A DNA stretch of 64,000 nt from Sphingobacterium spiritivorum ATCC 33861 (GTDB lineage Bacteria; Bacteroidota; Bacteroidia; Sphingobacteriales; Sphingobacteriaceae): NCBI RefSeq assembly GCF_000143765.1, contig NZ_GL379770.1, forward strand, positions 248,001 to 312,000, read 5' to 3'. A program made the translations under genes and the position numbers. Positions 41,264 to 51,487 of the stretch are shown piece by piece; position 1 is the first letter of the stretch; each line of letters begins with the position of its first letter. Under the pieces are notes generated by a model. It saw only the letters and a program-made list of their open reading frames with translations, was not told the origin of the DNA and ran no database searches.

Positions 41264-42565
41264 CTAAAATGAATTGCCCGAAAGTTCCTTTAACCTGATC
41301 TCCGATAACTTTGCCTGATACTGAGCGGTGTAGCTTCTGGCCATCGCATTGATATAATTCAATTGCGCAGTTCGCACTTCCAGAGTTGTAATGGTCCCTA
41401 TTTTAAATTTCTCCAGCGTAATATCCATATTCTCTTTAGCGAGTTCTTCATTTTTCTTCTCCAGATCGACCAGGCCGATATTAGTTATATAAGTCTGGAA
41501 AAGAGTAGTGACCTGCGCACTGATCGTCTGTTTCTGTTGTCCGATCTGCAATTCTGAATTTTCAATTTCGATCTTCGCGATTTTTTCATTTCTGTTTTGG
41601 AGAAAACCATTGAAAATATTTACAGAAGCCGTTACACCATAGTTGAATCCCTTTCCTTTGTTTTCTGTGGCAAATCCCAAAGAAGAGTGCGACTCATTAA
41701 AATTGTAACCACTATTGAGCGCGATGATAGGATAGCGTTCTCCTTTTATCTGTTTCAGATTATATTCTGCTATGCGTTTATTGATCAGAGCCAGCTGGAT
41801 TTGCGGATTCTGACTTTCAGCGGTCTGTAACAGTTCCCCCAGTTTTAGCTGGTCATTGATTGCAATGCTGTCCATCACCCTAAAAGGTGTATTCAGATCA
41901 CGGGTCATTAGCTGATTAAGATAAGTCTTGGTGTTAGCATACAATTCCTTTTGCTGCAATAAGGCTGTTTTATCCGTATTGAGATCTACCTGAGCATTCA
42001 ATACTTCCAGTTTTGCGGCTTTCCCGATCTCAAATCTGTTTTTTGCCATAGTCAGACGATATTCTGACAGATCTATAGCCGTATCCAGCGCTTTTAACAT
42101 TTTCTGTTGCTGCACCAGATTGTAATACGTCGCAATGACTTCACTCACCTGCGTTAGTATTTCATATTTCACTTCCGTTTCACCCTGTTTCTGAATCTCA
42201 CGCAACTGGTCATATCTGGCAAACATACTGAATCCGTCGAAAACAGTCCAGTTCAATGTTACGCCGTAGTTCATATTATCATTTTTAGCGTTATTCAGTT
42301 CCTGCACCTGTCCGTCAGCCCTTACCTGTCTGGAATTCTGAATAGAGTTGTTACGGGTGAAATTGCCAGTAACCCGTGGCAGGATCCCGGCATTCCCTAA
42401 ACTGAAATTTTGCTGATCAATACGTGTATTATTTTTTGCTATTTTGATATCAAAGTTATTCTCCAGTGTAATTGTCAGCGCATCTTCCATCGTCAACAGC
42501 TCCTGTGCATAGGTGCTGAAACTGATGTTACAAAGCAAAGTGAGCAGTGTCAATATATATCTCAT
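41264..42565 (-). CDS. TolC family outer-membrane efflux protein
   Basis: A 433-aa TolC-type protein with an N-terminal signal peptide (LTLLTLLCNISFSTYAQ). The N-terminal repeat LTMEDALTITLENNFDIKIA and the long helical halves (MAKNRFEIGKAAKLEVLNAQ; LEKFKIGTITTLEVRTAQLN) are typical. It is the outer-membrane channel of the tripartite efflux system encoded with the RND pump directly upstream (9-bp gap) and its adaptor. It is the last gene of the operon. Confidence 0.9.
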   Translation of the reverse strand: MRYILTLLTLLCNISFSTYAQELLTMEDALTITLENNFDIKIAKNNTRIDQQNFSLGNAGILPRVTGNFTRNNSIQNSRQVRADGQVQELNNAKNDNMNYGVTLNWTVFDGFSMFARYDQLREIQKQGETEVKYEILTQVSEVIATYYNLVQQQKMLKALDTAIDLSEYRLTMAKNRFEIGKAAKLEVLNAQVDLNTDKTALLQQKELYANTKTYLNQLMTRDLNTPFRVMDSIAINDQLKLGELLQTAESQNPQIQLALINKRIAEYNLKQIKGERYPIIALNSGYNFNESHSSLGFATENKGKGFNYGVTASVNIFNGFLQNRNEKIAKIEIENSELQIGQQKQTISAQVTTLFQTYITNIGLVDLEKKNEELAKENMDITLEKFKIGTITTLEVRTAQLNYINAMARSYTAQYQAKLSEIRLKELSGNSF

Positions 42566-42574
42566 CGTCTATTT

Positions 42575-45500
42575 TTAAACTTCAATATTATCAAATTCAG
42601 GTCTGTGTTTTTTTGCCCTGGACCACATGTAATAAATAGCAGGAATCACAAACAATGTCAGTATCAGGGAGAATATAGTCCCTCCCACGATAACCACACC
42701 CATTCCGATTCTGCTGGTAGCAGCAGCTCCCAGAGACAGCGCAATCGGCAAAGCACCGAGAGCAATAGCCAGGCTGGTCATCAGGATCGGACGAAGTCTG
42801 GATTCGGCGGAGTGCATAATTGCTTCAAATTTTGGCATACCTTCTTCCCTCAGCTGATTGGCAAATTCTACAATCAGAATACCATTCTTTGTAACCAGTC
42901 CGATAAGCATAATAGTTCCGATCTGACTGAAGATATTCCATGTCTGTCCGAACAACCAGAGACTGATCAATGCACCTGCTACAGCCATAGGCACGGTCAG
43001 GATAATAATAAACGGATCCAGAAAACTTTCAAACTGAGCCGCCAGAATAAGGTAAATCAATAGCAGAGCCAGACCAAATGCAAACATCGTATTTGAACTA
43101 CTCTCCACGAAATCGCGGGATTCACCGCTCAGATCAGTCGTGAAGGTTTCATCCAGCACCTTAGCCTTTGCCCGATCCATCGCAGCAATACCGTCGTTCA
43201 TACTCATACCCGGAGCCAATCCTGCTGATACAGTAGCAGACATATACCGGTTATTGTGGTACAGTTGCGGAGGACTGCTTTCTTCTTTTAGCTGTACCAG
43301 ATTATCCAGTTGTACAAGTTGTCCCAGATTATTCTTAACAAAGATTGCACTCAGATCCAGAGGTGTTGCTCTTTTGTCATCTTCAATCTGACCTATCACC
43401 TGATACTGCTTGCCATCCTTCATAAAATAACCAAAACGCTGACCACTCAGGGACATTTGCAGCGTTTGTGAAATATCCAATACCGAAATTCCCATCGTCT
43501 GGGCTTTGGCACGGTCAATAGATATATGAAGCTCCGGTTTATTAAATTTAAGATTAATATCTGTAGTGGAAAAGGTGGGATCATTATTGATTTCGTCCAT
43601 AAATGCCGGAATCTTCTCCCGCAACTTATCAAAATTCTGAGCTTGTATAATATACTGCACCGGCAGACCTCCGCGACGATTGACAGATATAGTAGGGCGT
43701 TGAGAAACATTGGTTCGTACACCGTCGTATTGTTTGGTCCATTTTGTCAATTCCGAAGCTACCTGATCCTGCGAACGGGAGCGATCTCCGGGATCTACAA
43801 GTGTCATCCGCACCCGGCCGTTATTGACAGAGCCTGTTCCAAAAGTAGGGGAGGTCATGACAAGACTGATTTTGTTTTCAGGAACAGAGTCTGCAATCAA
43901 TTTATCAAATTCCTGCATATACCTGTCCATGTATTCAAAAGTTGCTCCTTCTGGTCCTGTTACGTTGATATTCACATTGCTGCGGTCATCATATGGAGCT
44001 GTTTCTTTCTTGATGGATCCGAAGATGATACCGATCACTACAAAACAAAGAATCAGAATCGGAAAACTGATCCACTTTATTTTCATAAAATGCTCAAGTA
44101 TCTTCGCATATCCGCTATTCATTTTTTCAAAAAACGGCTCTGTCCAGATATAGAATTTGGATTTTTCGTGACCGGTTCCCTTAATGAGGTAAGCATTCAG
44201 CATAGGGGTCAATGTCAGCGATACGAAGGCCGATACCAGAACAGCAGAGGCTATGACCACTCCAAATTCCCTGAAGAGCCGGCCTACAAACCCCTGCAGA
44301 AAGATTACGGGAAGAAATACAGCTGCTAACGTCACCGATATCGAAATAACAGCAAAGAAGATTTCTTTTGATCCCTTCAGTGCAGCCTCGATAGGAGACA
44401 TACCGGCCTCTACTTTCTTAAATATATTTTCGGTGACGACAATACCGTCATCCACGACCAGACCAGTGGCAAGTACAATCGCCAGAAGTGTCAGTACATT
44501 GATGGAAAATCCGAAGATATACATGATAAAGAAAGTTGCTATCAGCGATACCGGAATATCAAGCAAAGGTCTGAGTGCGATTCCCCAGTCTCTGAAGAAA
44601 AAGTAAATGATTAGCGTCACTAAAGCAATAGAAATCAGTAAAGTCTCCGCCACTTCGATAACAGACTTTTTGATAAACGTGGTATTATCAGCAGCAACAT
44701 TGAGGGTAATATCTTCAGGGATATCCTCTTTTAGCTGGTCGAGTAATTTATAAAAATCATTGGCAATGTCAATGTAGTTGGTACCCGGTTGAGGAATAAT
44801 CGCTACCCCTACCAGTTGCTTACCATTGCTTACCATTTTTGTTTCCAGATTTTCGGCCTGTAATTTAGCATAGCCCACATCGCTGAACTTGACAATCCTG
44901 TCACTATCTGACTTGATGATAATATCTTCAAATTCTTTTTCAGTCGAGAGGTTACCGACAGTTTTGACGGTAAGTTCGGTATTGGCTCCTACGATTTTTC
45001 CGGACGGCAGTTCGACATTCTGTGCACTTAAAGCTGCCCTTACATCATCTACTGTTACACTGTAAGCAGCCAGCTTAGCCGGATCAAACCATAGCCTCAT
45101 AGCATAACGCTGCTGTCCCCATATCTGTACACTACTTACTCCGGGTATTGTTTGCAGACGCTCACCGATTACATTCTCAGCATAATCACTGAGTTCTAAT
45201 TTGTCCCGGGTATCACTTTGTATGGTCAGCGTAATGATAGGTTCGGAATCCGCATCTGCCTTGGAAACTACAGGAGGAGCGTCTATATCCTGTGGAAGAC
45301 TTCGCAGCGCCTGAGATACTTTATCACGCGTATCGTTCGCTGCTTCCTCCAGATTCTTTTCTAATTCAAATTCTACAGTAATATTACTTGAACCCAGACT
45401 ACTGGAGGATGTAATGTTACGAATACCATCGATAGAGTTGATGGATTTTTCTAAAGGTTCGGTGATCTGAGATTCGATAATATCCGGATTAGCCCCTGCA

Positions 45501-45652
45501 TAATTAGTACGGACAGATACGATAGCCGGATCGATAGAGGGATATTCCCGTACACCCAGAAAGCTATATCCGATATAGCCAAACAGGATGATCGTTACGT
45601 TAACTACGATTGTCAGTACCGGTCGTTTAATAAATATCGCGGAAAGATTCAT
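42575..45652 (-). CDS. RND multidrug efflux permease (HAE1/AcrB-like)
   Basis: 1025 aa, the usual length of HAE1 pumps. Twelve membrane helices with two large periplasmic loops are evident. The proton-relay TM4 segment has the Asp pair in LATGLVVDDGIVVTENIF, and a second signature lies in TM10-11 (GLVTKNGILIVEFANQL). The N-terminus MNLSAIFIKRPVLTIVVN is typical. It exports drugs or other amphiphiles from the periplasm or inner membrane, driven by protons. It sits between the adaptor (5-bp gap) and the TolC-type gene. Confidence 0.95.
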   Translation of the reverse strand: MNLSAIFIKRPVLTIVVNVTIILFGYIGYSFLGVREYPSIDPAIVSVRTNYAGANPDIIESQITEPLEKSINSIDGIRNITSSSSLGSSNITVEFELEKNLEEAANDTRDKVSQALRSLPQDIDAPPVVSKADADSEPIITLTIQSDTRDKLELSDYAENVIGERLQTIPGVSSVQIWGQQRYAMRLWFDPAKLAAYSVTVDDVRAALSAQNVELPSGKIVGANTELTVKTVGNLSTEKEFEDIIIKSDSDRIVKFSDVGYAKLQAENLETKMVSNGKQLVGVAIIPQPGTNYIDIANDFYKLLDQLKEDIPEDITLNVAADNTTFIKKSVIEVAETLLISIALVTLIIYFFFRDWGIALRPLLDIPVSLIATFFIMYIFGFSINVLTLLAIVLATGLVVDDGIVVTENIFKKVEAGMSPIEAALKGSKEIFFAVISISVTLAAVFLPVIFLQGFVGRLFREFGVVIASAVLVSAFVSLTLTPMLNAYLIKGTGHEKSKFYIWTEPFFEKMNSGYAKILEHFMKIKWISFPILILCFVVIGIIFGSIKKETAPYDDRSNVNINVTGPEGATFEYMDRYMQEFDKLIADSVPENKISLVMTSPTFGTGSVNNGRVRMTLVDPGDRSRSQDQVASELTKWTKQYDGVRTNVSQRPTISVNRRGGLPVQYIIQAQNFDKLREKIPAFMDEINNDPTFSTTDINLKFNKPELHISIDRAKAQTMGISVLDISQTLQMSLSGQRFGYFMKDGKQYQVIGQIEDDKRATPLDLSAIFVKNNLGQLVQLDNLVQLKEESSPPQLYHNNRYMSATVSAGLAPGMSMNDGIAAMDRAKAKVLDETFTTDLSGESRDFVESSSNTMFAFGLALLLIYLILAAQFESFLDPFIIILTVPMAVAGALISLWLFGQTWNIFSQIGTIMLIGLVTKNGILIVEFANQLREEGMPKFEAIMHSAESRLRPILMTSLAIALGALPIALSLGAAATSRIGMGVVIVGGTIFSLILTLFVIPAIYYMWSRAKKHRPEFDNIEV

Positions 45653-45657
45653 CGTTT

Positions 45658-46719
45658 CTATTTCTTTAATGTGACTTTCACTTCTGCACCATCCTTCAAG
45701 GTCAATACACCTGTGGTGAGTACGGTATCTCCGGCTTTAAGTCCGGATAATACAACTATATCTTTATCCGTACGGCTTCCTGTCTGTACTTCCACCTGTT
45801 TTGCTTTTCCATTTTCCATGATAAATACATTTTTGCCATCCTGTACCGGCACTATCGCCTGTGAAGGGATTGAGATAGCTGTCACGCTGTCATTGAGAGG
45901 CAGCAGTACATTCGCATATGATCCTACTATCAGTTTGCCTTCCGGATTCTGTGCCATAGCCCGTACGGTCATTGTTCTGGTGTTAAGTGCCACTTCAGGC
46001 TCTATAGCATAGATATTGCCCTCGAATGTACGCGCATTATTAGATACTGTAAATTCTATTTTGGAATTTGTCTTGAGTTGACTGGCATATTTTTCAGGTA
46101 CCGAGAAGGTGATCTTTACCCGATTATCCTTTACCAGATTCGTGATCAATGTAGTCGGCGATATAATAGTTCCTGGAGAGATATTACGCAAACCAATAGT
46201 ACCGCTGAACGGCGCCCGTATTGTTGTTTTCGAAATCTGAGCCTGGATCAGTTGAATCTGAGCAAGAGAAGTTTTATAGGCCGCACTGGCGATATCATAT
46301 TCTTCCTGACTGATAGCCCCTTTGGCCAAAAGTAATTTAGCCCTTCTTTCATTTTCAGCAGTTAACTGATTGTTTGTCTGTGTCTGTTTGAGTTGTGCCT
46401 GCAGTTCTATATCATCAATTTTAACTAAAACCTGTCCCTGAGCTATACGTTGCCCTTCATTGAAAAAGATTTTATCTACCCTGCCACTTACTTCACTTCT
46501 TACTTCCAGTTTTTCATCGGCATCAATTGTTCCTGATAAGGATAGTACATTGTCAAATTCGGTAGGACTGACGATCAAACCTTCTGCAGTAAGGAGGGTA
46601 GATTTGGGTTTATTCCCATTTTCAGAAGCATTGGTCTTATCTTTTCTGAAAAACAATGCGTATGCGGTTGCGCAGATACCTAGAATCAGTATAAGGTAGA
46701 TGAGCGTCTTTTTTTTCAT
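45658..46719 (-). CDS. RND efflux periplasmic adaptor (membrane fusion protein)
   Basis: A 353-aa adaptor. It has an N-terminal hydrophobic segment (LIYLILILGICATAYALFF) without a lipobox Cys. The lipoyl halves are VRSEVSGRVDKIFFNEGQRI and TIRAPFSGTIGLRNISPGTI, with an alpha hairpin between them, then a beta-barrel and a membrane-proximal domain. It connects the AcrB-like pump to the TolC channel and starts the three-gene operon. There is no regulator next to it; upstream is a 332-bp intergenic region. Confidence 0.92.
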   Translation of the reverse strand: MKKKTLIYLILILGICATAYALFFRKDKTNASENGNKPKSTLLTAEGLIVSPTEFDNVLSLSGTIDADEKLEVRSEVSGRVDKIFFNEGQRIAQGQVLVKIDDIELQAQLKQTQTNNQLTAENERRAKLLLAKGAISQEEYDIASAAYKTSLAQIQLIQAQISKTTIRAPFSGTIGLRNISPGTIISPTTLITNLVKDNRVKITFSVPEKYASQLKTNSKIEFTVSNNARTFEGNIYAIEPEVALNTRTMTVRAMAQNPEGKLIVGSYANVLLPLNDSVTAISIPSQAIVPVQDGKNVFIMENGKAKQVEVQTGSRTDKDIVVLSGLKAGDTVLTTGVLTLKDGAEVKVTLKK

Positions 46720-47051
46720 ATTGACTTTATATCAGTGTTAGTTGAGTGAATTCATTATAGGAGTTTGAGGTAGCCTTTACTTAAAAAATGTTAAATCATT
46801 ATGCGTTCCGGTAGTCTTCAATATTCTGATTTTAAATCAAATATATTGATTACAATCTGTAAATTTTTTATTGTCAAAAGCATGTTACAACGTTTTTTGT
46901 GGAGGTATGTGTGATTGGATACTTGCTTTTTAAGAGTCCTGTCTGCACAATTGTATTGTCATAGAATTTCTAAACTCTGTAAAACTTAGGCATTTCTTTT
47001 GTTATAATCCTTATATTAGATATTTATTGAAATACCTTAAATCTATCGATA
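46720..47051. other. Divergent intergenic region, RND operon / OmpA-type gene
   Basis: 332 bp without a gene. It is AT-rich and must contain promoters for both sides. I see no clear TAnnTTTG box; TTTGTTATAATCCTTATATTAG near 46998-47019 is AT-rich and could act on the plus side. No hairpin of note. Confidence 0.35.
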
Positions 47052-47957
47052 ATGATGAAGCAATCGGTTTTACCCATATCAATACTACTCTCGGGTTTGT
47101 TTTTAACAAGTTGTGTGAGCAGTGGAAAGTTCAAAAGTTTACAGACAGACTATGATAAGCTGCAAACAGAGCATCGTGATCTTGCACAGAAGTATCAGCA
47201 AGGCCAGCTTGACCTGACGGAAGGCCGTACACGTATCAAGAGTCTGGAGGAGCAGTTAGCTTACGAAAAGGCCAACAATGCTCAATTGAAAGAAGCATAC
47301 GCTAATCTGCAGAAGACATTAGATAACAGTATTAATCAGAATTCGCAGGGAAATGTTAATATTTCCAAACTGGTGGATGAGATCAATGCTTCCAATAAGT
47401 ATATACAGCACCTGGTGAATACGAAGAATAAAAGTGATTCACTTAATATGGTATTGACCAATAATCTGACCCGCTCGCTGAGCAGAGAAGAAATGAAAGA
47501 TGTCGATGTCCAGGTATTGAAAGGGGTAGTTTATATATCCTTATCGGATAATATGCTTTATAAATCAGGAAGCTATGAAATTTCGGACAAGGCTGGCGAG
47601 ACTTTAAGTAAGATTGCAAAGATTATCCAGGATTACAAAGACTATGAAGTGTTGATCGAAGGTAATACGGATACGGATCCTATCTCTAAAACTAATATCC
47701 GTAACAATTGGGATCTGAGTACACTAAGAGCTTCTTCAGTTGTACAGGCACTTCAAAATACCTATGGAGTAGATCCTAAACGTCTGACTGCAGGCGGACG
47801 CGGACAATATAATCCTATCGCAGATAACAGTACGGCTGCAGGTAAAATGAAAAACAGAAGAACCCAGATCATTATCACCCCTAAACTGGATCAGTTTATG
47901 GAGTTGATCGATAAGGCCCCGGAAACGGAAAACAACAATATGACAGAAGGTCTGTAA
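47052..47957 (+). CDS. OmpA family lipoprotein (peptidoglycan-binding)
   Basis: A 301-aa outer-membrane lipoprotein. It has a signal peptide with lipobox FLTSC (Cys about 21), then a long coiled coil of Gln/Glu/Lys-rich helices (about 30-130). A C-terminal OmpA domain is seen as YKSGSYEISDKAGETLSKIA, VLIEGNTDTDPI and the peptidoglycan-binding stretch NWDLSTLRASSVVQAL, ending RRTQIIITP. The expected role is anchoring the outer membrane to the cell wall. It is monocistronic and ends at a terminator. Confidence 0.9.
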   Translation: MMKQSVLPISILLSGLFLTSCVSSGKFKSLQTDYDKLQTEHRDLAQKYQQGQLDLTEGRTRIKSLEEQLAYEKANNAQLKEAYANLQKTLDNSINQNSQGNVNISKLVDEINASNKYIQHLVNTKNKSDSLNMVLTNNLTRSLSREEMKDVDVQVLKGVVYISLSDNMLYKSGSYEISDKAGETLSKIAKIIQDYKDYEVLIEGNTDTDPISKTNIRNNWDLSTLRASSVVQALQNTYGVDPKRLTAGGRGQYNPIADNSTAAGKMKNRRTQIIITPKLDQFMELIDKAPETENNNMTEGL

Positions 47958-47974
47958 AATTGCAAAATATAAAG

Positions 47975-48003
47975 AAGGCTCTGATTTTATCAGGGCCTTT
48001 TTT
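47975..48003 (+). terminator. Terminator of the OmpA-type gene
   Basis: AAGGCTCTGAT, TTT loop, ATCAGGGCCTT: a stem with one G-T pair, followed by TTTTT. Confidence 0.8.
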
Positions 48004-48131
48004 GTGTTATAAAAGTTGGTTGCAGTGCAAATTTATTCAATAACGCATATTTTGCATAAAGTTGTGCTAAAAAAAATAAATTTTTTAACGCTGATTATGA
48101 GCTAGTTAGATGTGTGTTAAAAGTACAATCG

Positions 48132-48164
48132 TTTGCATTTTAGCGTAATAAAGTTCTAATTTTA
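48132..48164 (+). promoter_or_regulatory. Bacteroidota-type promoter of pckA
   Basis: The -33 element TTTG (48132-48135) and -7 element TAATTTTA (48157-48164) are separated by 21 bp and lie 20 bp before the ATG. They match the -33 TTTG / -7 TAnnTTTG layout with one mismatch. Confidence 0.5.
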
Positions 48165-48184
48165 CGCTCAAATTTAAAACTTTT

Positions 48185-49801
48185 ATGGCTACAGAAAAAT
48201 TAGTCAAACTTGATTTAGCATACCTTAATATTGATAACAATCATGAGGTAAATTATCAACTGGATGTCTCTACTTTAGTAGAGCATGCAATTAAAAATTC
48301 GGAAGGCACTTTGTCTGATACAGGTGCGCTGAATGCAAGGACAGGAAAATTCACCGGCCGGTCGCCAAAAGACCGGTATATCGTGAAAGATCAGAAAACA
48401 GCAAATCATGTTTGGTGGGGCGACATTAATCAGCCTGTTTCGGAAGAAGCCTTTGAAAAGTTACGTGTCAAGGTTGCTGAGCATTTGAGTGCTGCTCCAC
48501 GGATCTATGTCCGTGATGCTATTGCCGGAGCAGATCCTGAGTATGCTATTTCGCTCCGTGTGATTACAGAGACAGCTTATCAAAGTATCTTTGCTAATAA
48601 CCTGTTTATCCGTCCTGAAGTAGCAGATGCTTCGGTAGTTCCTCAATGGACTATTCTGGCCGCGCCTTCTCTGGATATGGAATCCATTGAAGGGTATGAA
48701 ATCCGCAACAAGAATTTTGTAATTATAGACTTCACCCGTAAGATGGTACTGATAGCCGGTACAGGATATACCGGAGAGATCAAGAAGAGTATTTTTTCTA
48801 TATTAAATTTTATCCTACCATTAGAACATGCTGTATTATCTATGCATTGTTCGGCCAACAAAAGCAAAGAAGGGGAAACCTCACTGTTCTTTGGTTTGTC
48901 CGGTACAGGAAAAACAACCTTATCTGCAGATAGAAACCGTTTGCTGATAGGAGATGATGAGCATGGCTGGTCTGCAGACGGAGTCTTTAATTTTGAAGGA
49001 GGCTGTTATGCTAAATGTATAGGTCTTACGGCTGATAAGGAGCCCGAGATCTTTAATGCCATCCAGTTTGGTGCATTACTGGAGAATGTGGTGTATAAAC
49101 CGGGCACTCGCACGCCTGATTATGAAAATATCACTGTAACGGAAAATATTCGTGTTTCTTACCCTATTTCCTATATGGAAGGTGCTGATCTGTCCGGAAA
49201 AGGTAATACACCAAAGCATATTTTCTTCCTCACAGCAGATGCATTCGGTGTACTTCCTCCGATCTCTTTGCTCAATAACGAGCAGGCCATGTATCATTTT
49301 ATTTCAGGATATACGGCGAAAGTAGCCGGTACAGAAGTCGGAGTAGTAGAGCCTACAGCTACGTTCTCTGCTTGTTTCGGTCAGGCCTTTCTTCCCTTAC
49401 ATCCCGAGCAATATGCAGAACTTCTGAAAGCTAAGCTCATATCCGATCCGTCTATCCGGGTATGGCTGGTCAATACAGGCTGGATAAAAGGACCATACGG
49501 GGTAGGACACCGAATCAAACTGAGTTATACCCGAAGTCTGATCCGGGCTGCTATGAGTGGCGAATTGCAGGATACAGATTTCAATAAGCATGAGATATTT
49601 GGCTTACGCTACCCGGTAAGCTGCTATGGAATACCGGATGATATCCTTAATGCTAAGAAACTGTGGAAAAATGATGAAGCTTATGATCTACAGGCAGCTA
49701 AACTTGCGGCTCTGTTCATAAGCAACATGAATAAATACGGTGTATCGGAGGATATTTTAAAAGGAGGTCCTCAGGTAGCTGTTCAGAAAACAGAAGTATA
49801 A
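48185..49801 (+). CDS. pckA: Phosphoenolpyruvate carboxykinase (ATP)
   Basis: 538 aa, full length for ATP-dependent PEPCK. It decarboxylates and phosphorylates oxaloacetate to phosphoenolpyruvate, the entry step of gluconeogenesis. The substrate-binding FTGRSPKDRY lies near residues 57-66. The kinase-1 P-loop is GLSGTGKTTLS (about 239-249), followed by the metal site GDDEHGW (about 258-264) and later the adenine-site region TRSLIRAAMSG. It is monocistronic with its own promoter and terminator. Confidence 0.97.
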   Translation: MATEKLVKLDLAYLNIDNNHEVNYQLDVSTLVEHAIKNSEGTLSDTGALNARTGKFTGRSPKDRYIVKDQKTANHVWWGDINQPVSEEAFEKLRVKVAEHLSAAPRIYVRDAIAGADPEYAISLRVITETAYQSIFANNLFIRPEVADASVVPQWTILAAPSLDMESIEGYEIRNKNFVIIDFTRKMVLIAGTGYTGEIKKSIFSILNFILPLEHAVLSMHCSANKSKEGETSLFFGLSGTGKTTLSADRNRLLIGDDEHGWSADGVFNFEGGCYAKCIGLTADKEPEIFNAIQFGALLENVVYKPGTRTPDYENITVTENIRVSYPISYMEGADLSGKGNTPKHIFFLTADAFGVLPPISLLNNEQAMYHFISGYTAKVAGTEVGVVEPTATFSACFGQAFLPLHPEQYAELLKAKLISDPSIRVWLVNTGWIKGPYGVGHRIKLSYTRSLIRAAMSGELQDTDFNKHEIFGLRYPVSCYGIPDDILNAKKLWKNDEAYDLQAAKLAALFISNMNKYGVSEDILKGGPQVAVQKTEV

Positions 49802-49827
49802 ACAAAATGTAACCTCAAATTATGAAG

Positions 49828-49858
49828 CAGCCTGCTTATATTCCTAAGCAGGCTGTAT
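49828..49858. terminator. Bidirectional terminator after pckA
   Basis: CAGCCTGCTTA, TATTCC loop, TAAGCAGGCTG: a perfect 11-bp stem, followed by TATTTATTT. It is shared by the convergent pckA and GNAT genes. Confidence 0.85.
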
Positions 49859-49862
49859 TTAT

Positions 49863-50264
49863 TTACTGCACCTTATAAGCCATACCTCTGGATGCAGGAA
49901 GTGTATCTTTAAAACCAAATTTTTCGTAGAGAAAAGAGGCGTCTCCGTCAGCGATCAGACTGACATAGCAAGAGGAGGGAAGATTAGTATTGATGAAATC
50001 CATCAGATTCCGGATGATCATTTTTCCGACACCCTGCCCCTGATATTCCGGAAGAACTGCAATATCTACCACCTGACAAAAACAACCTGCGTCACCTATG
50101 ATTCTGCCCATCCCGATCACCTGATTCTCATGTTGGATCATGACCGAATGTATAGAATTTCTAAGTCCTGTTTTGGCGGCTTCCTGAGTTTTGGGTGATA
50201 ATCCTGCAGCAACTCTGAGATTTCGGTATATGTCAACCGGGATTGTGCTTTCTATAACTTTCAT
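49863..50264 (-). CDS. GNAT family N-acetyltransferase
   Basis: A 133-aa single-domain acetyltransferase. It has motif A VVDIAVLPEYQGQGVGKMII (about 67-86) with the Q-x-x-G-x-G acetyl-CoA loop, then LYEKFGF near the C-terminus. This resembles YjeN/YhbS-like small GNATs. The substrate is unknown. It is monocistronic, convergent with pckA, and starts 36 bp after the end of the ABC permease gene, so it could be read through from that operon. Confidence 0.87.
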   Translation of the reverse strand: MKVIESTIPVDIYRNLRVAAGLSPKTQEAAKTGLRNSIHSVMIQHENQVIGMGRIIGDAGCFCQVVDIAVLPEYQGQGVGKMIIRNLMDFINTNLPSSCYVSLIADGDASFLYEKFGFKDTLPASRGMAYKVQ

Positions 50265-50300
50265 GTATGCTGTTTGATTGTAAGTTGTTTTATTGTTCTG

Positions 50301-51476
50301 TTAGACTGTAGCCGTGACTGATTTTTGTTTTTTTACCTTTCTTATTTTCAGATATAGAAGTAATACAGATAATAAGAAACAGATAAACATAATGATGGTT
50401 AGCGCGATCATAGGTTTATGAATAAGATAAGCCGGGGCTTGTTCTATAAATAATAACCTGAAAATCTGCAGGTAATGGGTTAGGGGAATGACATCCGATA
50501 ACACCTGTACCCATTGTGGCATCTGACTAAGTGGCCATGTAAAACCACTGAGGATAAAGCTAGGGGTTGCAATCACCATTAAGATCTCTGTAGCTTTTAG
50601 TTGATTGGGAATAGCGATGCTGACCATAATACCAATAAAGCTGGCCGCTAATATAAATAAAGTGGTGGATAAGAGAAATGGCCAGATCTCTACCTGTATA
50701 GGCATCTTATAGAAAACAGAGAATCCATAGTAGAGAGCCATCACTCCGATAGACATCAGGAAATAGGGGAATACCTTGACAAATATTAATGTAAACGGAT
50801 TTGAAGTTTTAGAAAGCAATTGTGAAAAAGTGTTGTTTTCAAATTCTGAAGCAAAAGACAAGGCGAGTCCTAATAACAATATCTGCTGGAATACCGTCAT
50901 CAATACCCCGGGAAGCATAAAATACAAATAGTTACCGCTTCTGATATTCTGTTTGATGATCGTGGTTTTAAACGGCTCATATTGCTGACTGGCGATATAA
51001 CCCGGCACCCCTTTTTTCTTTTGGGCTTCGATCTGTATCCCCGCCTTCATTGTGGCAGCACATACATTGACCGCGAGCATAGCATAGTTAGACGTCAGCG
51101 TATTGGAGGCATCGACAAATACGGCGACCTCCGTCTGCCTGTTTTGGCTCACAGAAGCCATGAACCCTTTCGGAATCTGTACAACTACAGTCGCTTCACG
51201 CTCCAGCGCCAGCTGGCGGGAGTTGAAACTGTCGTTCAGTATATCGGATACATAGATAACCTCGCTCTCATTGAACATATCGATCAGTTTGCTGCTCATA
51301 GGCGAACGATCTTCATCTACGACAATGACAGGCAGGTTGGTTACTTTCCCTTTCTTATACACATTGCCAATAAGCACTCCGTAGAGAATCGGAGCTCCTA
51401 TAAACAGAATGCGTAAGACTTTGTTGTTATTAAATAACCTGAATTCACGCTTGATTAATTCCCATATCATTTTCAT
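50301..51476 (-). CDS. ABC-2 type transporter permease
   Basis: A 391-aa ABC-2 permease: an N-terminal helix (NNKVLRILFIGAPILYGVLI), a large extracytoplasmic domain (VIVVDEDRSPMSSKLIDMF; VVQIPKGFMASVSQ), then five or six helices (about 185-375) with the family stretch SGFTWPLSQMPQWVQVLSD. This is the YhgE/YbhR-like group that works with an HlyD partner and a separate ATPase. Only one permease is encoded here and no ATPase gene lies in the window, so the ATPase must be encoded elsewhere or be missing. It is the last gene of the TolC-HlyD-permease operon. Confidence 0.85.
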   Translation of the reverse strand: MKMIWELIKREFRLFNNNKVLRILFIGAPILYGVLIGNVYKKGKVTNLPVIVVDEDRSPMSSKLIDMFNESEVIYVSDILNDSFNSRQLALEREATVVVQIPKGFMASVSQNRQTEVAVFVDASNTLTSNYAMLAVNVCAATMKAGIQIEAQKKKGVPGYIASQQYEPFKTTIIKQNIRSGNYLYFMLPGVLMTVFQQILLLGLALSFASEFENNTFSQLLSKTSNPFTLIFVKVFPYFLMSIGVMALYYGFSVFYKMPIQVEIWPFLLSTTLFILAASFIGIMVSIAIPNQLKATEILMVIATPSFILSGFTWPLSQMPQWVQVLSDVIPLTHYLQIFRLLFIEQAPAYLIHKPMIALTIIMFICFLLSVLLLYLKIRKVKKQKSVTATV

Positions 51477-51487
51477 GCCCGTCTCCT

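Noticed and set aside
43526..44329. Long plus-strand frame (267 aa) opposite the RND pump gene.
   Set aside because: It is an antisense shadow of a clearly conserved pump gene with low-complexity, Cys/His-rich translation and no recognisable domain.
51205..51222. GCGCCAGCTGGCGGG resembling the palindrome of the tRNA-tail array.
   Set aside because: It lies within the conserved coding sequence of the ABC-2 permease, is only partly palindromic and has no flanking repeat sequence.
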